A program made the position numbers and the translations under genes. A stretch of 64,000 nucleotides of DNA from assembly GCA_001599755.1 (NCBI GenBank), contig BCHX01000009.1:310001-374000 (forward strand). Reading direction: 5' to 3'. The notes beneath the pieces were generated by a model, which ran no database searches, was not told the origin of the DNA, and was given only the letters and a program-made list of their open reading frames with translations. Each line of letters begins with the position of its first letter. Positions within the stretch are counted from its first letter, which is position 1. Below, in pieces: positions 30,929 through 43,541 of the stretch. Source of the stretch: Gliomastix tumulicola. Taxonomy: Eukaryota; Ascomycota; Sordariomycetes; Hypocreales; Bionectriaceae.

Positions 30929-31860
30929 TTACAGGAGTGCCAACACACGATCCGACGCCGCCTGCACAGACCCGTTCATCCCGTACCAGAAGTGCGCGGG
31001 CGTGAGCATCCAGCGACCCAAGTTGCCATTAATCAGGTCCTTCGCCAGCGTCCCGAGCTGCGCCGTGGCCTGGAGGGGAAGCTGGATGAGCATGCTCCCC
31101 AGGGCTGACTTCTGCGCGCCGTTCATGCTGGCCTGGTCCACGGCCGCCCAGATCTTCTTGAGGTGGTCGATGACGCCTGACGGGGTCGAGGGCCAGTTGT
31201 CCTGGAGCCTGCCGCAGAGGGGATCTGTCGGCGCCGTGTTGCAGAATCCGATCTCTTCGGTGTGGGAGGGGATCGCGGGGAAGTCGATGCCGTTCTGCCA
31301 GGTCTGGAACGGGTCGCCGAAGGTGACGAAGGCGATGACTTGGTTGGCAGCTTCTCCGACGCTGCCGAAGCTCTTACGGGCACACAGCGCTCCTTGACTG
31401 TATGGGAAATGTGTCAGTCAGTCAGGTCTATGATATGGCGGGTACAAGAAGAGAGTACTGACCTCCAGCCGGAAATGACAATCTTGCTCTCAGGGCAAGC
31501 TGAGGCATAGGTCTGGACAGCATTTCCCAGTGATTCCGCACAGCTGTCAGAACCGCCATCGACGATGTATCCCGCCAGATCAGCCGAGTAGGCTGCTCCG
31601 TCTACACCCTGGAAGGCAAGACCGTCGTGCTTAGACGCCAGATCATCCCGCCACGGCGCCCCAACCCACGGGCCGATGTTGCCAGGATCGAAGGTGCCTC
31701 GGGCGAAGATGACTGCCAGGTCGCTGCATGTCGCGCCCTCCTCTCCGTTCAGGATGCCCGACCAGCCATTTTCCGTGTCGCTGGCGCTTTGGCGTGCAGT
31801 GAATGGCTGAGCGGCGGCCAGGGACGATGCCAAGGCGATGGTGGCAGGGACGAACTTCAT
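30929..31860 (-). CDS. Cutinase / CE5 esterase (secreted)
   Basis: Two exons with an intron at 31462-31398 encode 288 aa. The signal peptide is MKFVPATIALASSLAAAQP. Family landmarks are CSDLAVIFARGTFDPGNIG, the catalytic serine in GWSQGA (created by splicing across the intron), VTFGDPFQ, and the catalytic Asp in CNTAPTDPLC. The catalytic His is probably that of LTPAHFWY, or an earlier His in VIDHLKK. Cutinases hydrolyse ester bonds of plant cutin; the CE5 family also includes acetylxylan esterases. The chain is longer than the classic 220-aa cutinases because of a C-terminal extension (about 70 aa, helical, Ala/Leu-rich). An upstream in-frame ATG at 31896 is less likely because it would bury the signal peptide. 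Confidence 0.88.
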
Positions 31861-33027
31861 CGTGGGCGAATTAGAATACCTGTGAGCTGATACCAAAAGA
31901 GTGAAGAGTACCGTGAGACGTGTGCGTGCAAGTCAAAACCCATCACCCAAGAACTGATCAAGCAGCCATCTGAATTAAATACGCCAATTGACGTCGCGCA
32001 AGGGCCAATTGCACATGAAAATCTCACAGCCGCACTCCCGGGATCCATGATGCCGAAGATAGAAACAGGCGAGCTTCTGGCAGGTCACAATCAACGGCAT
32101 TGCTGAGTCGATCCGCCAACGTACGGAGCCTGGGAGCGCAGCAAATGCCAAAGAGACGCAGAAATCCCAGCGGCGGCCCCTCCGAGCTCCCTCGCGCGTA
32201 ACTGGGCCAATCCGATGCCGCTTTTCTCGGCTTCCGGGCTGCCCCCTGTCAGCGTTGATCCTCCCATTCTGGCATCTGGATGGCGCCGAAACGCGTCCCC
32301 GTAGGCGTCGCCGAGGCCGCTGTATTTCCAGTGACGTTCGCATTGACCGAGGCAATGCATCGCATGTTTCTTGACAGCCGCCATTTCTCGGTCTCTCTCG
32401 TTCCATGTCCCATGTCGTTTGCTGTTGCCTGGATCTGCACTAATTTTTTTTTTGACATCCTTGTTATCGTCCACGCGAAGAATACGAATATGCGGATTGA
32501 ATCACATGTTCAGTGCTAAGGGCCCAGCATGCGGTGCCCGTCTGAAGTCCAGTCGTTGCAGATTACGAAGTCGGAACATGACACAAGAACTGGGGCCCTT
32601 CCCGCGTGAATGAACGGCCCTTATTTACTTGAATACTTTAGTCCAGCATTCTGCACCACAACAGACTGTCTAGCAGATTACCTTCTTTGGGCGTTTCCGG
32701 CGTTGGTCATCTCAGCGGCCTCTACACATTCGTCTTGGTAAAAGTTGGATTTTGGCATCACACTGGATCAGTCTGAGCTATCTATGGTAGGTCATGCCTC
32801 AGCACTTCAAGACACTGGGCAGTTTCCCTCAAAACTCAATCAATACGATAATCACCCCCTCCACGTCGATATCTGAAGGAGCCGACACTTAGAGGCACTG
32901 GGAGTACCACTCGTTTGAGGCCTTGCATGTACCAGAAGAGCAGTAAGTAGCACCGCTCTATTCCCACCACACTGGCCGTAAAGAGGAGCGCAGCCAGGAG
33001 AAGGGTTGGCAGGATTCGAGCTTGAGC
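31861..33027. other. Intergenic, no gene seen
   Basis: About 1.2 kb of promoter side of the cutinase gene and sequence 3' of the AA9 pseudogene. Frames here are short; a T-rich run lies near 32443-32452. Confidence 0.5.
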
Positions 33028-33749
33028 CTAAGTGATAGTAGAGCCAGGCTTGTAGATATACTCGTGGGCGCCGCAGATGTTAAATCGAATGGTAGGGTCG
33101 GAGCTCGTGTAAACACCGGGGAACTTGATCATAGGACCGGGCGTGCTGTTACCAGAGCCCGTGACCTTGATCTGAGCGCAGCTGTAGTAGAACTCTGCCT
33201 CACCGACATGTCCCACCGTGAAGGGCAATGTTCTAGTCGGACGAGATGCTCTCCCGGAGTGGTGCGAGGGGGGATCTTGAACGCGACGCGGTCCTTGCTC
33301 TAGGTACACCAGTCCGTATCCTACAGACCATCCGCACTGCTTCCACAGACAGTCTCTTGGTGAATCTTGAACCAGTCACCCGAGCCGTCGTACTGGCTGG
33401 CCGCACCGGGGGCCTTGGACATGCAGACCTGAATCAGACCAAGATATTGCATCGAAGCCCCGTAGGCTAGCTGTAAACCAATGGTGTCGCTGGCAGTGAC
33501 CTTCGCGGTTTCTGTTCGTCCGGGGGCGGAGAAAGGGCCCTGGTTGCAGCGGAAGTCGTTATCGAGGGGTCTGATGGAGGGAGAGTTGATGAACTTGGTC
33601 GGCATATACTTCACCTGGCGGGTGTTCTCGCGGACGTACTGCCAGCCTCGAGGGATCTGGCTGTTGAGAATGAGTTTATCCAAGTCGTAGTGGGACGAGA
33701 CTGCTGGAGCCAAGGCCAGGATAGCCGTGGTAACGATGTTGAACCTCAT
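33028..33749 (-). pseudogene. Broken AA9 lytic polysaccharide monooxygenase
   Basis: The first part reads as a good AA9 protein: signal peptide MRFNIVTTAILALAPAVSS, then HYDLDKLIL with the N-terminal His, RGWQYVRENT, FRCNQG, a Tyr-for-His change at the second copper-brace position (SMQYLGL where the family has an HPGP-type motif), MSKAPG and GDWFKIHQETVC. It is then interrupted by in-frame TAG codons at 33323-33321 and 33302-33300. The frame continues as KDRVAFKIPP and LVRLEH, breaks by two small indels between about 33205 and 33232, and resumes in another frame as GHVGEAEFYYSCAQIKVTG to a stop at 33028. The broken sites leave no functional enzyme. Both nonsense changes and the His-to-Tyr change are of the CpA-to-TpA type. 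No splice pair removes the stops while keeping the conserved residues. Confidence 0.9.
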
Positions 33750-36319
33750 GATAATGGTTGCTTCTCGGGTGGCTGATCTTGCGAATTATGGCACTTAATG
33801 TGTCGAGTAAGTATTATAGGCTGAGGATTCCGGTGCCTTTCATGCCTCGGTTTCCCTTTGCTTGACACTTTCGTCAAGATGATTTACCGTCTGATCTAGA
33901 GTTAAGGCATCATGGTATCAGGAGATAGTGTTCCTACTGTCGGTGCTGGTCGAGACTCGCATCCTCCTTAGCCAAGCCAATATTTCAATGTCGATGAGAA
34001 TGAAGCATGGCGAGAACGGGTCAAGCGGCGGCAACGACTGCTGCGCCCAGAGAGCAGCCCCATGATGAGGGGAACTGAGAACCTTCCATCACGTCGACGA
34101 ACAGCTAAATCATACTAGCATTTGCCTAATCTTGACTCCTCTCGTCTGTTACTATGCTGCCTATGCCTAGATATCGACGCAGGAATGGAGCGTTTCCCTC
34201 TTCAAGGAACGGAAGGCAAGGAGCCGTGTAGCCCACTTAGAATTCAAGATTCACTGCCTTCTTTTAGACTTAGAGTTCCCCAGATCTATGTCGCGATGAC
34301 CATGCTGCTTTGGGAAGATTCCCGACGGTTGATTTACCATCTCGAGGTAATTGTTCTAGTCTCGACTAGATCTGGGGATCTTCTGCATCGGGACGCGGAG
34401 GATCACCGCGTCTAAAGTTCATTATACAACTACTACGGTAAAGCTCATGTCCCATTACATGTCATAGCTGAGCCGCTCCAACGAATATCCGTACTACTAA
34501 TACATGGCCGCTGTGGTAATGTGCTTGCTGGTGTAGGCTTACCACGGAGCTCTCAAAATTCTCAATATATGAGGCACTAAGGCCCTCGCCATCCTACACT
34601 TCATCCAACCAACCAGTACACGAAGCAGTAGGTCCATCGGATGAAGGTTATCAAGGTCGGGAAAATACAGTCGCCCGATGGATAAAGCCATCACATGGAC
34701 AATAGTGCCGTTAGAATGCCGACTTTTGATCTGTGCATGGTGCGTCATACACACTCGACTTTACTAGAAACCAAGGGCCACAGTTCGTTGTGATTAGTCT
34801 TGAATATATGCGCAGTCGAGTCAGTGTCTCAGTACGTCAGAATGCATGGGCCTCATCCATGAAGCCAAGTGCGTAATGAGGATGATTTCAGGTAACGGAG
34901 CTTCCTTCCCTCGTGTAAGATCGGTGGTTTAGAAGGACGCTAGTGCCACAACAGCTCTGTTTTTCCAGCTACTTCCACGACGGAGACTTGCCTATTTACC
35001 GAAGCCTGTTTGAAACGACGGACCAGACATAAGAAAGCCTCAGAATTCTCATAAAGGGGCTTGTGTATCGGTACGATGAAGTGCGAGTACGAGCCAAGCG
35101 CAGCCAAGCGCGGAAGGGACCATACTAACTTCCAGAAACAGCCGTCATACCACGGTCAGCAACGGTGAGCAGATGTGCATACCCGTACCTGACGAATACA
35201 GTTATTTCGTGAACCAATCATGGTACTACAGTTGCCCTCGGCGTTTCGGGTCATCGCACTGCCTATTTCCCATCGCGTGAATGCATTAGCCCAACGGTGT
35301 CATCAGCCTCCGCCCCCAGGTGGTTTGCGGCTCAAAGATTATTTCGTCCACTTGGAGAATGCTACGTCAAGGATGCGTGCGGAACGGAGCCCCGCCTCCG
35401 GATTCACAGACTTTCGCTATGCAGGTGCAAGGATCTCGGATATTTGTTTGACTCAGTTGCTGGGCTCAATTACCCGCAGAAAAGACTGCCATGCTTCCAT
35501 TCTTCTAGTCTCTCGGGCAGGTCCCTTTACGGACTGTCATAATGCAATGGTCTTTTGTCCGGTACTTGATTTAGACTGCAGCAGATCGGGGGACGCCACA
35601 TGATATTGGTTCCACCTCGGCGCTTTCCCTTCAGGACGTTCATGGGGTCATGGGTATGGATGCACACCACGATCTCTCCCCTATCCCAACAGGGCAGACG
35701 CCGAGTATGATCTGGGGTTCGCATTAGTTCTTATGCAAAACAGTAGTTCCTACGGGTATTTCAACGACATTCGTGGTTGGGATTGAAGCTCGCCAGGCTG
35801 GGGTGACGGAGAAGAAATTAGACCATTGGTCAAGATTCCGGGCGTCTACGGCCAGAATGACGAGGCTGTCAGCTTCAGCGTCTATGGCGCTTATGATTAC
35901 CCTTTCATCCCTGGACCTCAGGCTTGGGGCGGTTAGAAAAGACGCAGCTTGTCGCTGAGAGGATTCAAGGGGATTGAACCATGATGAGTTTGTTTACGTG
36001 GCTGCTTTCATTCATATATTGACCGCAGACACAAAGAAGGAGCAGTAGCGCCAGCTCACGTGGCTCTGTGCTTTAAAACTGCGCTGTCTACTTTGCGTAA
36101 AGAAAATTGCGGACTACCTCGCCTAAATGATATGGTGTCTCGTTGATTGTCATGAGGAACGTCACGTCACCACCACAATTGCCCGAGCAAGGGCACATCA
36201 CTTGTTAAAGCGCAGAGAGTGAAGTTGAACCAGCAATGATCTTATTCTATGCGGTGTGTCTACAAACTAATTGCCCAGAAGATCTATGAAACCAAAAACA
36301 CGCTAAAAAAAAAGAAGGA
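33750..36319. other. Intergenic, no gene seen
   Basis: About 2.6 kb without a supportable gene. Frames on both strands are below about 130 codons and look like shadows or chance. No clear transposon feature or long repeat was noticed. Confidence 0.5.
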
Positions 36320-37772
36320 CTACTGAAACTTGGCCGAGCCCTTGGAGGCGGAGGCTTCCAACGCATCGCAGCTGGCCTTCACGGCCGAGATGGTCTGCTC
36401 CCAGGCCGTCTTGCCCTGGAACGGCTCCTCTGTCGGGCCGGACAGGACGCCCAGCGGGTACGCCTCGCGGATGCGCTCGTTGGAGCCGGCCGTGACGAGC
36501 TTGCGCTGGACGAAGCCGAAGTAGGGGATGACGAGGCGGGCCATGAACCACAGGAAGAAGGTGTCCATGGTCTGCGAGCGGGTGACGACGGCCGAGGACT
36601 GGTAGTCCTTCTCGACGCGGACGGCACGCAGCTCCCGGTAGCGCTCGAAGGCGGTGGTGAGCACGTCCAGCGTCGGGTTGCTGGCGCGGGAGAGGGGCAC
36701 AACGAGGTTGAGCAGGACGGCGATGTCCTGGACGCCGTTGTTGTAGCCGAGGGCAGCAGAAGGGGTGAACTTGTGCGCGGCGTCGCCGACGAGGACGACG
36801 CGGCCTGCACTCCACTTCTTCGCGACGCCCTCCTCGAGGTTGATGAGGCCGGCCTTGGTGTGCTTGGCGAAGAGGTCCTTGATGAGGATGCCGTCGTCGC
36901 AGGTCAGGTGGCCCCATTTCGCGACCATGTCGGCCGTGTCCTGCGCCGTGTAGTGCTGGCTCTCCTTGGTCGGCGTCTCGAGGCGCTCGTAGAGGAAGAT
37001 CCAGCACTTGTCCTTGCCGACCAGCATCTGCACCGCCGACGGCTTGCCGAAGGACTGGGGCCCGGTTCCGGGCACGAGGTGCTCTGGCCTCGGCGCCGAG
37101 AACCACACCATCTTGAAGGTCGTGAGGAAGGGCCTGGGCTCGTCGACATCCGTCACGCCGGCCTCGAGCAGGAGGGAGCGCACCACCTTGCGCGAGTAGC
37201 TGCCGACGCCGTCGGCGCCAATGAGGATGGAACCCTCGTGGGTGGTGCCATCGCGGCACGTCACCGTGACGTGGTTGTTCTTGCTGAGAATCTCCGTCAC
37301 CTTCTTGCCCGTCAGAATACGGCTCTTGTCGTCCTCGCTCAGGCTGTCGTAGAGCACGGACAGGAGGCTAGCACGATGGATGATGATATCGTACTCGCCG
37401 AAGCTGGGGGGAGGATTCGTGTCAATGGCCGTCGTTTCATGAGGCAGGTTACCCAAGATATATATGAGAGACTTACTCCTCGAGCTGCTTGTGCAGGGAC
37501 ACCGTGCCAAAGCGGCCGTTGGCCGTCGCGGATCGGAAGCATCCCTCTGTGAACCCCACGCCAGCCTCCTTCACCTTCTCGAGCAGACCAAGCTGGCCCA
37601 GGACGCGCAGGGTCGCCTGGTTCAGGATGATGGTGGCGCCAATGTCGATGACGACCTCATCTCGGCCCTCGAGAATCAGGTAGTCGACACCTGCCTTGGA
37701 GAGCGCGTGGGCGAGCGTGAGGCCCACGGGGCCAGCACCGGAGACGATGACCTTGAAGGGCTTCTCGGCCAT
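36320..37772 (-). CDS. FAD-dependent monooxygenase
   Basis: Two exons with an intron at 37476-37404 encode 459 aa. The N-terminal dinucleotide-binding motif is VIVSGAGPVGLTLAHALSKA with the acidic residue after the second strand (LILEGRDEV). The mid-protein motif LIGADGVGSYSRKVV and the FAD motif VVLVGDAAHKFTP (about residue 306) complete the signature of class A flavin monooxygenases (salicylate hydroxylase / PaxM-like). The C-terminal third has hydrophobic stretches (DTFFLWFMARLVIPYFGF), as in fungal terpenoid-type epoxidases that sit at the membrane. Such enzymes hydroxylate or epoxidise aromatic or prenylated substrates. No terpene synthase, PKS or NRPS is present nearby, so the pathway is unknown. 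A CT run lies in the 5' leader and TATATA lies about 145 bp upstream. Confidence 0.88.
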
Positions 37773-37775
37773 GGT

Positions 37776-37800
37776 GATGATCTCTCTCTCTCTCTCTCTC
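37776..37800. repeat. CT microsatellite in FAD monooxygenase leader
   Basis: About nine CT units immediately upstream of the start codon at 37772 on the minus strand (a GA run in the transcript). Confidence 0.8.
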
Positions 37801-40800
37801 CTACGAAGGCGGTTTATGAAATGGAAATGGACGGGCGGGCGGAGTCTGATTCTGGCGTCGTCGAGAATTGTCCGTCGGTCTGGTTTCGATGGCATTTGAC
37901 CCGCGTGCCATACTCGTATATATCAAGACTCCCTTATCCACGACAAGGCGCCCGGACGCAATCTACCTCCGCCCTCCGATCACCATCTCCTTCCGAACGT
38001 CCCGGCAGTAGTCGCTCACGCCTATTATGCCTCCGTCAAGACGCATCCTGGCGTCTCATGTCGTCCCATATCCACATGCACCAAGGAACGGGGGGCGGAG
38101 GCCATCCCGCCCCCATGAGAGATTACCTCTTGGAGTTTGGGCGCTGCTGGCTCATCGGTTAAACTACCCCTGCCCTGCCAGGTGGTGCCGAGATAGGATA
38201 TATGACCTACCAACTCCCAGGTTTCCGGACACGACGACCAAAGTCTCTATGCAGAGTGTGTCAGCATTTCCTGCGCGGTAAAAGGGGGGGGGCTTGCCAT
38301 ACTGCCTTGCCTTGCCTTGCCTTCCCTTGTCCCCCCCTCCCTTTCATATCTCTCAGCCAAACCCCCTCCCCCTCCCTCCGTCAGTATCTTTTATAGGATC
38401 TCGCTCTGTATGACCTGTGGATTGCTAACCTGGAACTTGGGCACAATGGTCCTTCACGTCCTGGTCCCTGCTGGGCTTGGGCGGCGGGCACCTCTTTTTA
38501 GTGTCCCCATCCTCAGTGCCTTAGCGTGACAAGCGGTACCTACAAGTCCACGGCGACTGGGAAAATCCTCGCTTGTTGTGCGCCGCCTACCTGCCAGATG
38601 GGAAATCGTCGCCTTGCATCACCGTCCTTCCTTCCGGCATCTCGCCACGGGTAGCGGCGGGAATCCTTTTTTATTTTATTTTCTATACCTACTCCAGATG
38701 GATGAGAGGGGGGGTTACCATGATATCATGCGGAGCTCCCTGCCCTGACGCGCGTATATGCATGCAGCCAACATGTCATGGACGCAGCAAAAGACACCGC
38801 CAAGCAAAGAGTGATGGCCTCATTGAGCGGGCAGAAAAGCTCGGCTACGAGAAAACTAGTTGGATGAGCGCGAATCCTCCAGACAAGGAAGTCGCCGAGC
38901 GCGCCGGTAAGGTCCTCTACGCCAGCCCTAGTGCGTGCATAGTCAAGATCTTTTGGGCTGCAGACCCAAGATTTGGCTAGCTCACACCGCACACGTTTTT
39001 TTTCTCCATCGCGAAATATCGCACACACCTACTAATTACCTACAAAAGAAATACGATCCCCCTTCACGCTTCTCGGTTGACCTTCGGGTGACCTTCGGGT
39101 GATGCTGGTGTTGTGTCCACTGGTACCACGCGCCGGGTTAGTGTCTTCCCTGCAGGCTCCAGCCAGCGAAATACCTAAGTCCCGAAGGCTGGTTCCGTCA
39201 CTGCCGCCCTGGTAGCATTAAAAGGGCTTGCATGTGGCCTCTGCCGGGAGATCGGAGCTGAGAGAGAAGGTGAGAGAGGATGCTACGCCGTGTGCGTGCC
39301 TGGCGATTTAGAGATAAAGGGGGGGGGGGATCTGACAGATCATCGCCGACAGCTGGTCAGTCACCGAGATGTGCGTCTGCCGTAATGTTATGTAAGACGA
39401 GCCCTTTCGGAGCCACGTCGCACCCGGGATGGAAAAAAAAAAAAGACCACGGAGTTCCAGTTCTTTTCTCTCTCTCAGCGCTCTAGCTCCTTAGCCTGCA
39501 TGCTAGACGCACTGGCTAGCCTGCGGAACGGGCAGCCGACAAGCTGCTGCATCGTAAAATGTACAAATGGATGGATGTTTTGGATGGGAATTCAGAAGAG
39601 TGGGCAAGTGTCGGCTTAACATGTCCAAATCACGGCATTGTGAGCGGTATATGCCCGCCTGCCTGCAGCCTCCTCCCTGTAATCCAGTCCCGAGATGCAG
39701 CTTAATCGGCCTCGCAAAAAACCAATATTTCTGCACCTGTGCCCTGCTTTTTCGGAATTCTCTCTCCTTTGCCCCCCTCGCTTGAGTGCGGGTTCTTGCT
39801 GCAACCCGTGCGACAGAGCCCCCTGCCAGCCTGCATCCTTGCATACCATACATGCATGACCCAGGCTGATAAAAGGGCGTGCGCGAGAAATGAGTAGGGG
39901 GGGGTGTACGAGTAATCAGCGCTAAATGGCAGGGGCTAGCCTACCTTGGGAATTGATAAACTGGCACAGCATTACAGCAATCACGATCCTCCGTTGTTGT
40001 TCTTTCGCCGAGCTCTGCATCGCTGGCGCTCTTTTTTTTTCTGGCCTTTTCTAGCCAGGCGCTTCTTCTCACACCGGCTGAGCCACACGGCATGCATAGG
40101 CGGACAGGGCTTCCGTCTTCTCCGGAGTTTCAGCGTCATCGCGTCATTGGTCACAGGGCATGACAGGGCATGAATGGCACTCTACCTACCGGTTTTGCCG
40201 AGCGGAATAGTGATTTGGGTGGTCTGATCTGATCGGCGTGACGTGCTCTGCTGCTGCTGACTTTGCTTGTTCACCTGAGAGCATTTGCCCTTTGCCCAGG
40301 GACTCTGATATCATCGCCGTTCAAAGTCCATCCTTAAACCCAAGACCATACACACCTGACACCGCCTATCATACGAGAAATGGCGCCGCCTCTTTGAATG
40401 ATATTGTTCTCTGATCGAAACCTGGCCCACGAATTCTCCATGTGTCCATTAATTATTATCCAAGGAGAAGAAAGCTACGACAGGCGATGCCTTAGTGGCG
40501 ATCTGGACGCCAGAGCCAGTGCTAGCGCGATCTCGTTCACGACAGTGGCATTCTTTTTTTCGCGAGCGGCCGCGGGTTCTCCCCCGTTCAGCAGGTCCAC
40601 TATTGGCATCTTTGCTGGGCGTATTCTACGATTATTTGGAGAGGATGAGGAGGCGATCGCGGATGTCGCCGGGCGTTTGTGCTGTTCCTTTGAGGGCGAT
40701 AGGCGGGTTTTGGCGGTGTATTGGCTGTGGGCCTTGGGCACTGGCACCAAAATGCACCTCGCGCACTGAGGCATCTTGAATCCTACGTTGCCCGAGGAAG

Positions 40801-41727
40801 ACCGTGCAGGTTGATCATGTCTTTGTGATAGCCCGTTTGCAATTAGTCAGAAAGAAAAAGTTCCGTTATACAGCAACGTCGTCGTCGTCTTGCATCTCAC
40901 CAACGGACAATTCAGTGATGCCGTCTTATCGAGGCACCTCAGGCTAGGAGTTGTCATATTTCACCCTGGACGAGCGAAAATCATGCCACTAGCCCTTTCT
41001 GCATATATTTAGCATTCTGATGCGTCAAATAATGGACATGGGGTAGCACTCTGGGCTCCATCGACCGCAAGCGAGGTGTCAAGCGACATAGCAAGCGACA
41101 TGGCATCCCCTCCACATCCCTGGGCAGATGTGAGAATAGTCCGTCGCTCTTCCGACGCCCCCGGCTCGTGAGGAGAACGATGCAGTCTCGGGCATGTGGT
41201 CCTCGCGGTCTTCTGAGCCAAATGGCGGGGCCGTAGGGCGTGTGTGTACAGTATCGGCGCAGAGGGAGGCCACTACTCGTATGGTTCGACCATTATCCTG
41301 GGCTCATCGCCCTGGTCACGACCGGGGAAGCTCGACCGTGGGGCCACGCCTTCGATGCCGATATTACTACCCGTCCATTTGATATCAGTGTGTATGGAAT
41401 GGCCGATGCAGGACTACGGCGTCGTCTGGCGCGGTGGACGGGCAGAGGTCGAGCTGTAGCTGCCCGAGCCCGCCAAGTCAGATCGGCGCGAAGCCTCGAA
41501 GCGGTGAGCGAGGAGATCTCCAAACCATTCGCCGGGACCCTTGCAGGGCCGTGGACCTCGCTTTCTCCATGAACGCCGCGGTAGCTCTAAATCTTTCTAA
41601 CCCTGGGGATTCGATCCGCGGACGAGGAACGACGTTGGCGATCTGAGTCTATGCCGCAAACGGCATCCGCCGAACTTATAGTCGTTCGAGCCATCTGCTA
41701 CTTGACGTACCAGATGTCCCAACCACG
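37801..41727. other. Long gene-poor stretch with simple repeats
   Basis: About 3.9 kb with no gene I can support. It contains a CCTTG pentanucleotide run near 38303-38327, a tandem of about 12 bp (GACCTTCGGGTG) near 39079-39103, an A-run at 39431-39444 and a doubled CAGGGCATGA near 40154-40171. A GGATTCGATCC stretch near 41610 recalls a tRNA T-arm but has no matching arms. Confidence 0.5.
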
Positions 41728-41850
41728 GTTAATAGACGGCGAATATGAGCAGTCAATAGGGCCCAAGTATGGAACGTTTTCCATGAGATGGCGTATTTAG
41801 GTCGCCAGGGAGCCCGGCGCCGCATGTGACGAAGCGTGATATTAACTCTA
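41728..41850 (+). repeat. Direct repeat, copy 1 (3' flank of ankyrin pseudogene)
   Basis: Resembles 43296-43410: both have an ATAGAC-GCGAATAT block, GGGCCCAAG, TGAGATG, TTCAGGTCG/TTTAGGTCG and CAGGGAGCCC in the same order and spacing. It marks the downstream side of a tandem duplication of the ankyrin gene. Confidence 0.75.
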
Positions 41851-42062
41851 AGGCAGCATGCATAACCGAGAACGCTGCAAATCACAAGCATATTTCCTTC
41901 AATGCTTCTCTCCTAATGGGCCCAGAGAGACTTGACACATCTGATAGGGGAATCGATAGATCATTACAGGTGATTTGGGTCGTTCCATATATCACAGCTC
42001 GCCCCGGTTTGACAAGATTATCAGGTTTGTATTTTTCTGTCACAGAATATATCGCTCAACCA

Positions 42063-42086
42063 GCTCTCTCTCTCTCTCTCTCTCTT
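42063..42086. repeat. CT microsatellite
   Basis: About 12 CT units within the duplicated 3' flank. The other copy (about 43480) is only CT-rich, so the run expanded after the duplication. Confidence 0.85.
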
Positions 42087-42949
42087 CTAGTTAAAAGCGC
42101 TGGGAAATAATAGGTGTCCGCCATGCATGTTTGAAATGCCTCTCTGCTTTCCCATCATCTCACGAGTTATTCCATTGTGAGATATAGTCGTTACAGCTCC
42201 GTGCTCCCTCATCAACTGGATGAAATCCTCATCCCGATCCGGGAGGTACGGTGTGTGGTGAAGGTACACGTCCAGCGCAGTCAAAGCCGAACTTATTGAC
42301 CGCGTTTATCTTTTCAGCTGCACCGTTCTTGAGCAGGAGCCGGGCTATCTTGAGATTCTTACCGCTCGCCGCCACGCTCAGCGGCGTGGACCCATCCTGA
42401 TCCTCTGCATGGACTGTCTCCGGGGCCATGCTGAGAACTCTTTTCACAAGCCCTATTGCTCTGTCGCCTCGCTCTGCGACATGGACAAGAAGAGGCCCGC
42501 CATGTAAGCAGGGCAGCCTCGGGTTAAGACCAAGGTCGAGAAAGTAGCTGACGGTGGAATTCGGCAGCGTCCTATTTACAGAAAGCGCCGGAACACCACG
42601 GTCGCTTAAGATGTGCATGTCTGCGCCGGACTGAAGCAATAAGTTGACGCTGTCGGGATCATCGGAGAGGCCCCCGAACCGCCTTACGTAGTCGCTGTTC
42701 CCCACCATGAGAAGGTGCAGCGGAGTCCGTCCTTGTTCATTCTTGTGCGTTGGGATCCGCCCCAGCTTTCAACAGAGAGTCAAGGGCTTGGAAACTTGCC
42801 GCTCCGTAGGCAGCCTCATGCAGAGAAGTTCTACCTTCTCCATGAGCAATATTAGGATCTACTCCGTATTCCAGAAGAATGCTGAGCACGTTATTAAGTC
42901 TAGCCCAGAGGTGTCTTTGTCTCTAGAATGTAGTAGAATAGGTTGGTAG
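42087..42949 (-). pseudogene. Truncated, frameshifted ankyrin-repeat gene copy
   Basis: This minus-strand sequence encodes a diverged copy of the C-terminal third of the ankyrin gene at 43542-46031. Matching landmarks are LLLQSGADMHIL / VLLRFGADRHVL, PRLPC, INAVNK, TALD and the near-identical DEDFIQLMREHGAV. It lacks a start region and is broken by frameshifts near 42737-42745 and 42281-42285, so no intact protein can be made. The end after the last conserved block also differs from the parent. Confidence 0.85.
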
Positions 42950-43541
42950 CTGAATACTGTCTCATATTCCTACTCAAGCAGAACAGCGTTAATTGTTCAG
43001 TCTACCTAAGATGATTGCTCCCTTTTGTTCCACTGAAGGATCACTGTATATTATTCGTGTACCTATGGTGCAGGATGCATGTTCGCACATGCCATAGCCG
43101 CAATCTCAATATCAGCTACAGTATTAGAGCTAGAGCATCTTGCTTTCATTATATGCAACGTTCAGCCATGTTTACACTCGTGAACAATACGCGATTCTCT
43201 TCAACGACCAGACTTACAGTAAACCCTACGCAGTCTCTTAGCGTGGCACGATTGAGCTGTAATATCTTAATTAATTACGCTCAAAAACAGTACGGCAAAT
43301 AGACAGCGAATATAAGTAGTGGAGGGCCCAAGCATAACTTCGTGAGATGACGCCTTCAGGTCGTCAGGGAGCCCAGCGCCACTTGTGTCGAAGGATGTGT
43401 CACAGTTCATTTCAGTTTAGTGGGCTTATTAAGGTAGTTACAGTTTTCCTTAGGATATATCGCTATGCTACCCCCTCACTCTTCTTCTAGTACAGAAAGG
43501 CTCGTTAACAATAGGTAAGCCATCATAGTCATTAGGCCTTG
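42950..43541. other. Spacer between ankyrin gene and its degenerate copy
   Basis: Contains the second copy of the duplicated 3' flank (43296-43410) and CT-rich sequence near 43480. No gene is seen. Confidence 0.55.
43296..43410 (+). repeat. Direct repeat, copy 2 (3' flank of intact ankyrin gene)
   Basis: Counterpart of 41728-41850, about 1.57 kb away in the same orientation. It lies just beyond the stop codon of the intact ankyrin gene. Confidence 0.75.

Noticed and set aside
36773..37552. Long plus-strand frame (259 codons) opposite the FAD monooxygenase
   Set aside because: It is an antisense shadow of the monooxygenase exons and runs across its intron.
41580..41640. GGATTCGATCC resembling a tRNA T-arm
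   Set aside because: No acceptor, D or anticodon arms with matching stems could be found around it.
37801..41727. Transposon or large pseudogene in the gene-poor stretch
   Set aside because: No terminal repeats, target-site duplication or transposase-like protein pieces were seen; only simple repeats.
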